This document shows, in pieces, positions 1 to 28,537 of a DNA stretch of 64,000 nucleotides. Source of the stretch: Allolobophora icterica (taxonomy: Eukaryota; Annelida; Clitellata; Crassiclitellata; Lumbricidae); the NCBI GenBank assembly GCA_963556255.1, contig OY744610.1, positions 67,723,457 through 67,787,456 of the forward strand. The letters run 5' to 3'. The translations under genes and the position numbers were made by a program. The notes under the pieces are model-generated. The model saw only the letters and a program-made list of their open reading frames with translations. It was not told where the DNA came from and ran no database searches. Position 1 is the first letter of the stretch. Every line of letters begins with the position of its first letter.

Positions 1-105
1 AGACTCATCCCTGAAGCGGTTTTCGCAAGAGTCGAATCATTCCCACTTGAAACAGTTTCTTATTCCATCGCAAGAAACGCTACAGAAACGAAAGCGAGTC
101 AGATG

Positions 106-17740
<17,635 letters not shown>

Positions 17741-17849
17741 TCCAAGTCCGCAGAAAACCGGTCTCGAATCGGACTCGAGTCTTTGGCCGGACTCGAGTAG
17801 GTCTATACGTACATCACTGACGTTTCCAGAAACAACATACTTTCCAGCA

Positions 17850-18165
17850 GGTGCTGATCGAAGAGAATAGCGATCTTAACAAGAAGCGCAGGGTGTGACC
17901 ATAGAGGATAAGTACATAGAGTAGTGGTAACATCACTGGCGTGAAGAGCAGTAGGTAGCGGGATCGCTTCCCGCCACCCTCTCAAAGGTCCACTCAGCCT
18001 ATCATTCGCGAGATGGCGCGTTGTGAAAATGAGATGTAGGACGTGATGGGCGCCTTGCATGGCTGCCGTATACAGTTAAATTCGACTCCTGTAATAACTA
18101 CTGATCATCCGTTCATACTGATTTGTAATCATACTGCGTAATTGTCAGTTTGAAAATTTTAAACG
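17850..18165 (+). repeat. SINE-like repeat, family D
   Basis: Shares 'GGGCGCCTTGCATGGCTGCC', 'ACAGTTAAATTCGACTCCTG' and ATTGTCAGTTTGAA with the copy at 62780-63050. Confidence 0.7.
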
Positions 18166-18546
18166 AAGATTCTAAAAATTAATGATCTGCACGTGCTCTG
18201 TGCATGCATGTGGAGTAGGCTACCAACGTTCAACGCATACGCTCACAGATAGGAAGCCAGTGTAGAGAACGAAGAGCAGCTGTTTATCAAACGGATTTAT
18301 GGCGAAACAAGCCACATTTGGTCTGTTTCTGACTAGGTCACAGAATCTAAAATTATAGTTTATACGGCGCCACTTCTAGACAAAATAAAAAAAACAATTA
18401 TCCAGCAACAGGTGGCAGCAGAGCTGGTTTGATCATTGGTCCAAAATCCATAAAATCGACCACTCGTGCCTCGTGCACGGGGCTTTTGAGTTCGGTCGAC
18501 CGTGAACGATGGCCGTTCAACCGTGACGATCATCGACCACAACGAC

Positions 18547-19109
18547 CAGTGATGGGCACTAAACTATTTTCTTTTAGTTAAACTAAAACTATTTTCCAAC
18601 TAAAAAAATATAGTTTAACTAAAGTTGGCAACTATTTTTGGAAATTAGTTAACTAAACTAAAAAAAGTAGTTAAACTTTTTCCAACTGTTTTCCAACTTT
18701 TTACGACAAACATTTTCACAATAACAGAGGTTAAGTAAACTGTAATAATGCACAGCATCAATGACAATTTCACCTTCAAACTACGCAATGTGTACTGTTC
18801 TAGCATACAGTTACAGGTGTACTGTAAGTATTGCATGAATTTGAAAATACAGGCTGTTAATGCTAAAATCATGCAGTGTTAATCAATAAGTTTCACGTTG
18901 AGTTGTTGACAGTGTTCAATGTTCATTGCGGAAAATAGTTGCATATTGCTGATTTTTTTAGTTAAACTTTTTAGTTAGCAACTAAATTTTTTTAGTTAAA
19001 CTATGGTTTTAACTAAACTATTTTATTTTAGTTTAACTTTAGCCTTAACTAAAATTTTTTAGTTAAACTAAAAGTTAGTAACTTTTTAGTTAACTATTGC
19101 CCATCACTG
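18547..19109. mobile_element. hAT MITE, 563 bp, self-complementary
   Basis: Termini CAGTGATGGGC / GCCCATCACTG are perfect inverted repeats and the 8-bp target duplication ACAACGAC (18539-18546, 19110-19117) is exact. The body is largely TTAGTTAAACTAAA-type self-complementary motifs. No coding capacity. Confidence 0.88.
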
Positions 19110-19628
19110 ACAACGACCAAGCGACCTCGACCAGGGATAGATTGGTCTCTCTTTTATTCCTTTTGTCTGTGCGTGTGTCTGCCTGCGTACCTCTGCCTAC
19201 ATCCCTCCCTCCGCCTCCAATCCTGTCGCGACTAGATTGAGCAGCCATCCTCATTATTCAATGGAACATAAAAAATCCAGGCTCTACGATGTAATAATAC
19301 AGTAAAATATAAAATATATGTAATATATATATATATAAAATATAAAATATACAGTAATATATATATACAATGTACAATTCATATATATACCCTACAAAAA
19401 ATAAAGTAAACCACACATTGTCCCGTAAGGAGGGCAGAGGAAGGCGGATCATCTGCTACTCCTCACCCCTAAACCCGGTTATGGACAACCCCAAGGTCCC
19501 CTAAACAATAACACGAGCAGCGCATCGTACGAGGTGCCGTTTATCTTCCAACTTATGCTCGTGTCAAATCTCACTGTGTGGTGACAGGCACGTGTGTGAA
19601 AACACTACATACAATTAGATAGGAGCCC

Positions 19629-19731
<103 letters not shown>

Positions 19732-19859
19732 GCCTACAGATAATAAACAATTTACTTATATAAATATATAATTTATCTATGTAATACAAAAAATAGCCTA
19801 CTTTTTTCGACACGCACACACACACACGAACACTAACACATACCCACACAACATTCTTT

Positions 19860-20124
19860 TTACCTCTGGCATTCACTCTCTCTTTTCTAAGCATCTTGCA
19901 TCTGGCCATCTCTATGCTGATGATGTGCAAACTTATGTCCATGGTCCCCCAGCTAACCAACTTCTTCTTGTTCGCTCCATTGACTCCCTTTCTCAAGATC
20001 TTCGCTCATGGATGCTCTCTAATCGGTTGAATCTTAATCCCTCGAAAACCCAACTCATTTGGTTTGGTACAAAGCAACTATTATCCAAACTTGATTTCAC
20101 ACTTCTGTCAGCTCACTTCCCGAC
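19860..20124 (+). mobile_element. LINE reverse transcriptase fragment, 5' part
   Basis: Plus-strand frame with HLYADDVQTY (the YADD catalytic motif) then NRLNLNPSKTQLIWFG, diagnostic of CR1/L2-like reverse transcriptases. It is 5'-truncated near 19860 and interrupted at 20125 by the LTR element; the frame resumes at 26626. Confidence 0.85.
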
Positions 20125-20556
20125 TGTCGTGGTCTACGCGGGTGCATGCATCAAGGGAAGAAAACCGACGTGTCAACAAGCTTGTTTACAACGCACGGAA
20201 AATTCTGCAGCAAGCTGTCAACATTAGTTCGGTGCATGCAACAAGGATATACGTGTTCAGTAGGACTTTCCAGGGAAAAGTACAGTGACGTCACAGAACG
20301 TTCTGGAATCCAGGAGAACTCTATATAAGATAGACCTGCTGTACATTAAGGGCCTTTTGACGAAGATTTGTAAACGTTGAAACATTGATCGTATAACGTT
20401 CAATCGAGACCAGCCAACCTGTGTGCTGTCTACGATTGTGATATTTGATAGACGAGTTGACTTACTCTACACTTAATCGACTTTATTTTTAATTAAAGAT
20501 CTTTTAATAGTTCCTTCGTTGGTTCGTCGTTGCGATCGAAGGAGTCGACCGCGACA
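20125..20556 (+). repeat. 5' LTR of the Gmr1-like element
   Basis: Begins TGTCGTGG and ends CCGCGACA, so short inverted ends TGTCG/CGACA are present. Contains the promoter motifs listed separately. Its partner is 26194-26625. Confidence 0.95.
20262..20330 (+). promoter_or_regulatory. LTR promoter: kappaB-like, CRE, heat-shock element and TATA box
   Basis: In order: AGGACTTTCC (20262-20271, kappaB-like), TGACGTCA (20286-20293, perfect CRE), GAAcgTTCtgGAA (20296-20308, three inverted GAA units, a canonical heat-shock element), and CTATATAAG (20321-20329, TATA box). The spacing upstream of TATA is that of a working polymerase II promoter. The same set is in the 3' LTR. Confidence 0.7.
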
Positions 20557-20560
20557 TTAT

Positions 20561-20578
20561 TGGTGTCAGAAGTGGGAT
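20561..20578 (+). other. Primer binding site for tRNA-Leu
   Basis: TGGTGTCAGAAGTGGGAT starts 4 bases after the LTR and is complementary to the 3' end of a metazoan tRNA-Leu (…ATCCCACTTCTGACA plus CCA), as I recall that tRNA. Confidence 0.75.
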
Positions 20579-21081
20579 CATCGGTGTTGGATCCGGTGAA
20601 GAAGACGCGAGCCGGCGGAGGAAGGAGTCAACCCGGAGGATCAAGAGACGGTCTGTTCCAGACAGCGAGCGGATCGAGACGCCTTTCTACCGTGGGAGAC
20701 GGGTGAATCGGCATACGACAGTCGGACGGACGAAGTACGTCGTTCGGCTGAGACAGCAGAAGACAGCAGTCAACATACGGGTAAGATCCTAGGTGTTGTC
20801 GTGGCTGAGAAGGAGAAAAGAGAGTGGAGTTGCAGCCGAGTGGGAGGCAGCCATTGTTTCTCTTTCAATATCTGCTGATTATTTCTTTGAAATTTGATCC
20901 ATTGTTGTGATCGAGGCCAGACTTGCGTGAGCTTGTATAGCTTTTGTGTACTTGGCGAGTGTACTTCTTTGGATACTGCATAGTTGCACTTTGGGTTGTG
21001 GAATTTTCCTTTTGTGTGGCGGGTTTGCCGCGTGGTGTCTGTTTTTTTTTGTTGATTGTTGTTGACTGACTGTTTGTAAAA

Positions 21082-24000
21082 ATGGAAGCGTTGACAACAG
21101 AGATGCAAGCGAATATTCGCAAAATGTCGTCTGAGCGCCTTAGGGTGTATCTTATGAAGGCAGGAAGGGACGAAGATGATGTTATGTCATGGGATCGAAA
21201 TCAATTAATGGAAGAATGGGCCATGGAGATTGGAAAAGAGGAAGAGGAATTTAAGGGTAGTCCAATATCTCCAACAGGAGTGGATTACGAGCTGCAGAAG
21301 CGCCGTCTGGAGTTCGAAATCCGTAAATATGAGGAACGGAAGGAGAAGGAGGAAAGAGAAAGGGAGGAACGGAAGGAGAAGGAAGAAAGGGAGGAAAAGA
21401 GGAGAGAGGAAGAAAAGAAAGAACAAAAGAAAGAACAAAGGGAGAAGGAAGAAAGAGAAAGGGAGGAACGGAAGGAGAAGGAAGAAAGAGAAAGGGAGGA
21501 ACGGAAGGAGAAGGAAGAAAGAGAAAGGGAGGAACGGAAGGAGAAGGAAGAAAGAGAGAGGGAGGAACGGAAGGAGAAGGAAGAAAGGGAGGAAAAGAGG
21601 AGAGAGGAAGAAAAGAAGGAACGGAAAGAGAAAGAAGAAAGAGAAAAGAAGGAACGGAAAGAAAAAGAAGAAAGGGAGAGGAAGGAAAAGCAGGAAGAAC
21701 GAAATGTTAGAGATTCTTTAGCAAGTCGTACTAAGCGTTATAGTGATGCCCTCAAGAATATTCTTTGGAAATTTCCTTCCGACCCTATAGAAATTCCAGG
21801 TTTCTTTGATCACTTGGATGGTTTGTTTAATGTGTATGAGGTGGATGAAGATGTTAGAGCAAAATTATTGCTAGCCATTTTAAGTGAAAGAGCTAAGGCA
21901 TTAACCATGCGCCTTACTGAGGCACAGCTCCATGACTACAAATTCCTGAAGGAGTTTTTGCTAAGGGAGTTTAAGATAAGCCCTTCAAATCTTAGAGCCC
22001 GATTTTGGTCGTTGCACAAAGCATCGGACGAATCATTTACGATCTATTCATCCAAATTGCGTGTGGCTCTTATGTATTATTTGAAAAGTAGAAAGATAAC
22101 TGATGAGTTTGATAAACTTGTAAGTTTATTGGTTGCGGATCGGCTTAAGGAGTCCTTGTCGAAGGCTTGTTTAGATTATATCTTGGCCCAAGAAAAAGAG
22201 GAGTGGTTGAGCTGTGAAGACATAGCTAATGCGGCTGACATTTATGTAGCGTCGCATGATGGTGGGAATGACTTAGTATGCCGTAGTCATCCGACACCGA
22301 AGTATAACAATTGGACGAGAGGTCAACCACATGTTCAAGTCAATAACCAGACAGCTCAACCCAAGTCTCCCAAACCGGAAATAAGGGGTGAAGCCAAGAT
22401 AGGTGCGAGGGTGTCTCAGGAGGAGGCCAAGGTAAAGGGTCTCTGTTTCCTATGTCATCAGAAGGGTCATACGGCAAGGGAGTGCCAGACCAAACCAAGT
22501 TCTAAAAAGGTGAGTACTTGTATATCTGGGAACCCAACTGAAGAAGTGACCGACTTATTTGTTGAGAAGGTCAACGTGTTGCATGAGATACCTGAACAGG
22601 TAAAGCAAGGGAATTTATTGGATAATTCTAAACCAATAGGGTTGGAAACTGCTGTAAGGGTATACGAGAATAGTATTGATGGATTACACGAGAGGTCGTA
22701 TATCAATGTACAGATTGAAGATCTCCCTTCTCAGCCAGCATTATCTGATTCAGGAGCAGAAATTTGTTGTATTGATAAGAAATTAATTGAGTCACTAAAC
22801 TTACCCGTGATTAAACGGATTAATATAATTGGTTTTCAGGGAGAAGGATGTAAGGCAGATGTAGTATACCTACAAATGAAATTAGCTAATTCAATGGAAG
22901 GAACGACAAACATTGCGCCATCTTTGTGCGTCATGTTCGCTGCAGTCCCTGAACTAAATGAACGGGTTATTCTGACACCCCATGTTGTGGACCTATTAAG
23001 GGATAGTTCGCAATATGTAGTGATGGTAGCTGGCGTAGATCGATGTGTACAAATAAATAAAGGGGCAGAAGAAGATAACTTAGGAGTTAATATCGAGAAA
23101 AGTAACAGCAACGAATCCTTGCCGTCAGAAGTGAATGAATATTCTCAGGAGCAACTAGTTGATGATTCAGATAATTTTCTTGATGTTGAGTCAACAGAGT
23201 TCAAGTCTGATGAGGGAGTAGCGAATAATGATACTTTATTGCGTGAGCAACAGAATTGTCACAATCTTATATCTTGCTGGCAACAAGCGAGACAGAATAA
23301 AAATAATTTCTTTATAAATAATAACCTCCTGTACCACAAAGGGGAAATTATGGGACATAAGGTTAATCAATTATGTTTACCGGAAGATAGAATCGAGGTT
23401 GTCTTGCGAGTAGCACACGATGCCCCATGTGCTGGGCACATGGCTTTTAAGGCAACGAGAGCCAGGATCAAATTAAACTTTTGGTTTCCAAGAATGGATG
23501 AGAGGATTCGCGAATATTGTGCGTCTTGTCAAATTTGTCAACTAAGAACTCCAGTTAAAGTGGCAGATCGAGTCCCGATCACTCCTATTCCGAGGGCGGA
23601 TGAACTCTGTTTTAACCATCTAAATATGGATTGTATTGGCCCTATGGTAGTGACTGGAGAATCCAACAAATCGAAACCCCAGTACAATTATGCTTTGGTT
23701 CTGGTGGACAAATTTTCTCGTTGGCCGATGGCGTATCCTCTTAGATCGCTGAATGCAAAGGGAGTTTGTGAAGCTCTGTTGCAAGTTTTTACAACTTTTT
23801 CTATTCCAAGGATCATCAGTTCTGATTGTGGTACCAACTTTACCAGTCGTTTGACGAAAGAATTCTTGCGGCGAATGGGTTGTAGTCCCAGATTTAATAC
23901 CCCTGGACATCCTGAGGCAGCTGGATTGGTTGAAAGATGCAACCAAAGCTTGAAAACCATGATCTTTAAGCTTGCTCAATCTGATCCTCGTGGATGGCAC

Positions 24001-25998
24001 CAATTGTTACCGTTTGTTCTGTGGAGCCTTAGAGAAAAACCTTCAGGCACGACTCATATTTCGCCATTCACTATGGTTTATGGAACTCTTCCTCGGGGTC
24101 CACTTAGTGTGTTGAAGGAATCGTGGGCTGGCGAACGAAAAGTACCTCTTAACTTAGGTAAATCACCCGAAGAGTATCTCCAATCACTGAAGGAAAACCT
24201 CGAATTCGCGAAAGTTTATGCAGATTACTATAGTGATATAGAAACCAAGCGGTATGCAGATTATTATAACTTGCGTAGTACTGACAGAAAATACGAAGTT
24301 GGAGATAAAGTAGCAGTATTAGCACCAGATTTTGGTAGTTCTAAATTTTATAGTCGATGGCAAGGACCTGCTACCGTAGTCAAGGTTAAATCCCCATATT
24401 CTTATATAGTAGAAATAGAGGGAAAACAAAGACATTTACACGCAAATAAGATCAAGCGATACCATGAACGACTCGAACAAGCGATGATCAATAGCTGTTC
24501 AGTAATTGTTGATCAAGATGAAGAATTTGGTATAGTAGAGGTTGTAGATCAGGAAGAACGTGAACAAATAAGCCCGAGTAAGCGAATTGATCCTCTGATT
24601 ATAGCGCATCTTTCGCAAGAGGAACAGAAGCAACTTTTTGAAGTTTTGGATCGGCACTCGGCAGTATTTGTGGATAAACCTGGGTATTGTCCAGTATTAG
24701 AACATGAAATTAAGATAACTCATGATTTCACTCCTAAGCGTTTAAGGGCATATAAAGTACCTGAGCTACTTAAACCTGAAGTACAACGCCAGATAGAAGA
24801 AATGTTGGCATTAGACATCATTCGACCATCGAAAAGTGAAATGGCCAGTCCGGTAGTTTGCGTTTTAAAGGGACCCAAAGGTCAAAATGGCGTTCGATTG
24901 GCAATTGATTATCGCCATGTTAACAAATATTCTCTAGGTGATTGTTACCCGACCCCAGACATTGCTGACGTCTTACAAAAGGTGGGACGGGCAAAGTTTA
25001 TTAGTGTTTTCGACGCGAAATCGGGGTATTGGCAAATTCCAGTTCGGAAAGAACATCGATGGCTTACGGCATTCGTATGTGATGCAGGACTTTTTGAGTT
25101 CACAAGAATGCCGTTTGGACTCAAGTCCGCTAGCAATACCTTTATTCGTGCTATGACCCAAGTTTTACATCCAGTGCGAAGTTTTACCGAACCATTCGTC
25201 GATGATATGGCAGTGGTTTCAATGAATTGGAATGACCATTTAGAACATCTAGAGAAATTCTTGCAAACTATTGAGGAAGCAGGACTCACTTTGAATTTAA
25301 GAAAATGTAATTTTGCACAAAACAAAATAAAGTTTGTTGGCCATATAGTAGGGTCAGGTTGTATTGAACCTGATCCAGGTAAGATCGCTACGATCAATGA
25401 TATCCATCCTCCAACAACAAAGAAAGACGTTAGAAAGGTTATGGGTTTTTTCAGTTACTTTCGAAATTTTATACCTGCTTTAGCTGAAAAAGCACGGGTA
25501 ATAACTGATTTGACACGAGATAACATACCTACGAAGGTGCCTTGGGAGCAAAAGCATCAAGAAGCACTAGATAAGTTAAAGGATGATCTCAGTAAAGCTA
25601 CACAGTTGCATACCATTGATTTCACTAAGGAATTTGGTTTAAGTGTTGACGCAAGTGCCACCGCGGTTGGGTGTTGCTTGTTTCAGTGGACCGAAGAAGG
25701 TCAGGAAAAACCAATTGCTTTTGCTAGCCTTAAACTTACAGATACACAGATGCATTGGTCTACAATTGAGAGAGAGGCTTTCGCAGTAATTTGGGCACTT
25801 AAACGATTCAAGTCATGGATATTCTTATCAAAGATAATCATTTATTCAGATCATAATCCTTTGTCTTATCTCACAGATGCAAGCCCTAAGAGTGCGAAAC
25901 TGACTCGTTGGGCGTTAGCATTGCAAGAGTTTAACGTGGACTTTCGATATCGTCCTGGACGTCAGAACACGGTGGCTGATTTCCTCTCTCGGTTGTGA
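21082..25998 (+). CDS. Gag-Pol polyprotein, 1638 aa, of the Gmr1-like element
   Basis: One continuous frame. Order by residue: N-terminal segment; an E/K/R-rich coiled coil of tandem 11-residue repeats (about 75-215); capsid-like region (220-400); CCHC zinc knuckle CFLCHQKGHTAREC (455-468); aspartic protease with DSGA (556-559); integrase with HHCC zinc site (from H779), catalytic D850, D915 and E951 (D-35-E spacing) and a GPATVV GPY-type C-terminus (about 1095); reverse transcriptase with FVDD (1372-1375) in place of the usual YxDD; RNase H with catalytic D1523 in VDASATAVGC. No frameshift separates gag and pol, so expression is presumably as a fusion cleaved by the protease. No chromodomain or envelope frame seen. 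Confidence 0.95.
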   Translation: MEALTTEMQANIRKMSSERLRVYLMKAGRDEDDVMSWDRNQLMEEWAMEIGKEEEEFKGSPISPTGVDYELQKRRLEFEIRKYEERKEKEEREREERKEKEEREEKRREEEKKEQKKEQREKEEREREERKEKEEREREERKEKEEREREERKEKEEREREERKEKEEREEKRREEEKKERKEKEEREKKERKEKEERERKEKQEERNVRDSLASRTKRYSDALKNILWKFPSDPIEIPGFFDHLDGLFNVYEVDEDVRAKLLLAILSERAKALTMRLTEAQLHDYKFLKEFLLREFKISPSNLRARFWSLHKASDESFTIYSSKLRVALMYYLKSRKITDEFDKLVSLLVADRLKESLSKACLDYILAQEKEEWLSCEDIANAADIYVASHDGGNDLVCRSHPTPKYNNWTRGQPHVQVNNQTAQPKSPKPEIRGEAKIGARVSQEEAKVKGLCFLCHQKGHTARECQTKPSSKKVSTCISGNPTEEVTDLFVEKVNVLHEIPEQVKQGNLLDNSKPIGLETAVRVYENSIDGLHERSYINVQIEDLPSQPALSDSGAEICCIDKKLIESLNLPVIKRINIIGFQGEGCKADVVYLQMKLANSMEGTTNIAPSLCVMFAAVPELNERVILTPHVVDLLRDSSQYVVMVAGVDRCVQINKGAEEDNLGVNIEKSNSNESLPSEVNEYSQEQLVDDSDNFLDVESTEFKSDEGVANNDTLLREQQNCHNLISCWQQARQNKNNFFINNNLLYHKGEIMGHKVNQLCLPEDRIEVVLRVAHDAPCAGHMAFKATRARIKLNFWFPRMDERIREYCASCQICQLRTPVKVADRVPITPIPRADELCFNHLNMDCIGPMVVTGESNKSKPQYNYALVLVDKFSRWPMAYPLRSLNAKGVCEALLQVFTTFSIPRIISSDCGTNFTSRLTKEFLRRMGCSPRFNTPGHPEAAGLVERCNQSLKTMIFKLAQSDPRGWHQLLPFVLWSLREKPSGTTHISPFTMVYGTLPRGPLSVLKESWAGERKVPLNLGKSPEEYLQSLKENLEFAKVYADYYSDIETKRYADYYNLRSTDRKYEVGDKVAVLAPDFGSSKFYSRWQGPATVVKVKSPYSYIVEIEGKQRHLHANKIKRYHERLEQAMINSCSVIVDQDEEFGIVEVVDQEEREQISPSKRIDPLIIAHLSQEEQKQLFEVLDRHSAVFVDKPGYCPVLEHEIKITHDFTPKRLRAYKVPELLKPEVQRQIEEMLALDIIRPSKSEMASPVVCVLKGPKGQNGVRLAIDYRHVNKYSLGDCYPTPDIADVLQKVGRAKFISVFDAKSGYWQIPVRKEHRWLTAFVCDAGLFEFTRMPFGLKSASNTFIRAMTQVLHPVRSFTEPFVDDMAVVSMNWNDHLEHLEKFLQTIEEAGLTLNLRKCNFAQNKIKFVGHIVGSGCIEPDPGKIATINDIHPPTTKKDVRKVMGFFSYFRNFIPALAEKARVITDLTRDNIPTKVPWEQKHQEALDKLKDDLSKATQLHTIDFTKEFGLSVDASATAVGCCLFQWTEEGQEKPIAFASLKLTDTQMHWSTIEREAFAVIWALKRFKSWIFLSKIIIYSDHNPLSYLTDASPKSAKLTRWALALQEFNVDFRYRPGRQNTVADFLSRL
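21345..21695 (+). repeat. In-frame 33-bp tandem repeats in gag
   Basis: Units encode variations of EEREREERKEK. The bottom-strand and shifted-frame ORFs of this stretch are artefacts of the purine-rich repeat. Confidence 0.8.
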
Positions 25999-26179
25999 CT
26001 CGGAGGGTGAAGGGGGGAAATAGCCCGACACACAAGGATCAAGCCCGCAAATTGTATAGATAAATTGACTAACTGATGTGTTTTGTCTTGTTTGTATATG
26101 CTGTGTCGAGATGGAGTCTGGAGGCCCGGCTTGATCGTGATGACCCGTTCGGGATGGTGCTGAAGACGTGTCATCATCT

Positions 26180-26193
26180 GAGGGCGGAGGGAA
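26180..26193 (+). other. Polypurine tract of the Gmr1-like element
   Basis: GAGGGCGGAGGGAA lies immediately before the 3' LTR and would prime plus-strand synthesis. A second purine run, GGAGGGTGAAGGGGGGAAA (26002-26020), follows the stop codon and could be an additional tract. Confidence 0.65.
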
Positions 26194-26625
26194 TGTCGTG
26201 GTCTACGCGGGTGCATGCATCAAGGGAAGAAAACCGACGTGTCAACAAGCTTGTTTACAACGCACGGAAAATTCTGCAGCAAGCTGTCAACATTAGTTCG
26301 GTGCATGCAACAAGGATATACGTGTTCAGTAGGACTTTCCAGGGAAAAGTACAGTGACGTCACAGAACGTTCTGGAATCCAGGAGAACTCTATATAAGAT
26401 AGACCTGCTGTACATTAAGGGCCTTTTGACGAAGATTTGTAAACGTTGAAACATTGATCGTATAACGTTCAATCGAGACCAGCCAACCTGTGTGCTGTCT
26501 ACGATTGTGATATTTGATAGACGAGTTGACTTACTCTACACTTAATCGACTTTATTTTTAATTAAAGATCTTTTAATAGTTCCTTCGTTGGTTCGTCGTT
26601 GCGATCGAAGGAGTCGACCGCGACA
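26194..26625 (+). repeat. 3' LTR of the Gmr1-like element
   Basis: 432 bp, base-for-base the same as 20125-20556 by eye. Followed by the CCGAC target duplication. Confidence 0.95.
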
Positions 26626-27180
26626 CCGACCTTCTCATACTCTACGAATGTCCGTGATCTGGGAGTCACCTTAGACAGTTCATTAACCTTTGCTTATCAC
26701 CTCTCCTTACTTACTCGCACTTGCTACTACCACTTGAGAAGACTGCGAGCTATTCGTCGATCCGTCTCTCCTGCAGTTTTCACTACCATCATCCATGCAT
26801 TTATCTGTTGCCGCATTGATTATTGCAACTCTTTACTGGTAGGCCTTCCGAAAGTCCGTCTTTCTGCCCTTCAATCGGTACTTAACGCAGCTGCTCGCCT
26901 TATTGCTCATCGTTCTCGGTTCTCCTCCATCTCTACTTACATGACTGATGTCTTGCATTGGCTTCCTATCTCCGCTCGTATCCACTTCAAAATCATAGCT
27001 CTTGTCTCTAAGGCACAGCAGGGCTTAGCTCCAGCCTACCTTTGTGACCTGATGCGCAGACCTCTCTCATGCTTCTTCTCATCGACCCCTACGTTCTCTG
27101 AATCGGCTTGATCTATTCGTTGCGCCGCCAGGCTTAAAAAAGTTGGACGCACACACCTCCCATCTCCTCCCATCCCAACC
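26626..27180 (+). mobile_element. LINE reverse transcriptase fragment, 3' part
   Basis: Resumes the frame broken at 20124: FSYSTNVRDLGVTLDSSLTF then RIDYCNSLLVGLP and LHWLPISARIHFKI, standard CR1/L2-like thumb and C-terminal motifs. An in-frame stop follows near 27110. Confidence 0.85.
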
Positions 27181-27350
27181 CGTCCCCAGTGTGCCACTCG
27201 TAGTCATGTACTGAAAATGACTCAGAGTGACTCATAAAAGTACAGTATAACACATGCATATGATATCATATGATGTTATTTATACATACTGTATGGTAAA
27301 CCAAAGTTACACAGTGAAATTGTCAAAAATATCGATGCGATGCCTAATCC

Positions 27351-27779
<429 letters not shown>

Positions 27780-27780
<1 letters not shown>

Positions 27781-27820
27781 GGTACCACACCATACTATAC
27801 CATACAACCTACACACGCAC

Positions 27821-27855
<35 letters not shown>

Positions 27856-28479
27856 CTTGTAAACTGCATGAAGTTCCCATTTATTCCATGATGAATATTG
27901 TGATATAGTGGGGTAGGAATTAACGTTGGCATGGAAGTCGGTCCGTCGTTCCACTCCCTGTCAACAACCCCCACCCCTACCAACGACCCACTCCCTGTCA
28001 ACAATCCCCACGTCCTGCCAATAACCCACCCTCTGATTTGTCAGAGGGGGTTTTCCATAGAGCGGTTGTGTACATCCTGCACAACCGCTTCCCGTTTGAA
28101 TGTCGGAGCGCCACGCCACGTAAAGTCCGTAGATTTCTGAGAATATAAGTTCTTATGCGTAGACAGAAAGGATCGAGAGCATCGTTGCGTGAAGCGATGC
28201 GTTGGATCAAATGCGCCGTAAAACCCCGAAGAGACGTCAAACAAAAATAACAACAGCTCAACAACACCCCGAAGTTCCCGAACACACAAAGAGTTTTTTA
28301 CACTGATGAGCAGCATTATAATGCTTTAGAAACGATTCAGAGCAATTGGACGATTATTCACATAGACTTCCTTCTTAAAATGTCTGGAATTTCCAGTTGT
28401 CTCGTCCTCTGGATAGCCTACGTGCATGCGGAACCAAGCGGACCAAGGTGATTTAGATGAGAATGCTGGTGCAGAGGAA

Positions 28480-28480
<1 letters not shown>
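27780..28480. other. Intergenic, no gene seen
   Basis: Contains a CA microsatellite (27810-27857) and two small adjacent hairpins (28029-28050 with CCCTCTGA/TCAGAGGG; 28057-28085 with AGCGGTTGTG/CACAACCGCT). The open frames on both strands have no recognisable domains. Confidence 0.4.

Positions 28481-28483
<3 letters not shown>

Positions 28484-28536
<53 letters not shown>
28484..28536. repeat. (AT)n microsatellite
   Basis: AT dinucleotides with one GT interruption. Confidence 0.95.

Positions 28537-28537
<1 letters not shown>

Larger units (their letters stand above)
20125..26625 (+). mobile_element. Complete Gmr1-like Ty3/gypsy LTR retrotransposon
   Basis: 6501 bp with 432-bp LTRs (TG...CA) that I read as identical, a 5-bp target duplication CCGAC (20120-20124 and 26626-26630), a tRNA-Leu primer site, a purine tract, and a single intact gag-pol frame in the order gag-protease-integrase-RT-RNase H. 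Integrase before RT in a gypsy-type element defines the Gmr1-like group, described from deuterostomes. Identical LTRs and an intact frame imply recent insertion and possible activity. Confidence 0.93.

Noticed and set aside
21205..21721. Frames antisense or shifted to gag
   Set aside because: Produced by the purine-rich coiled-coil repeats of the gag gene.
28029..28085. Pair of small hairpins resembling bacterial terminators
   Set aside because: Stems of 8-10 bp are expected by chance in this much sequence and the context is eukaryotic.
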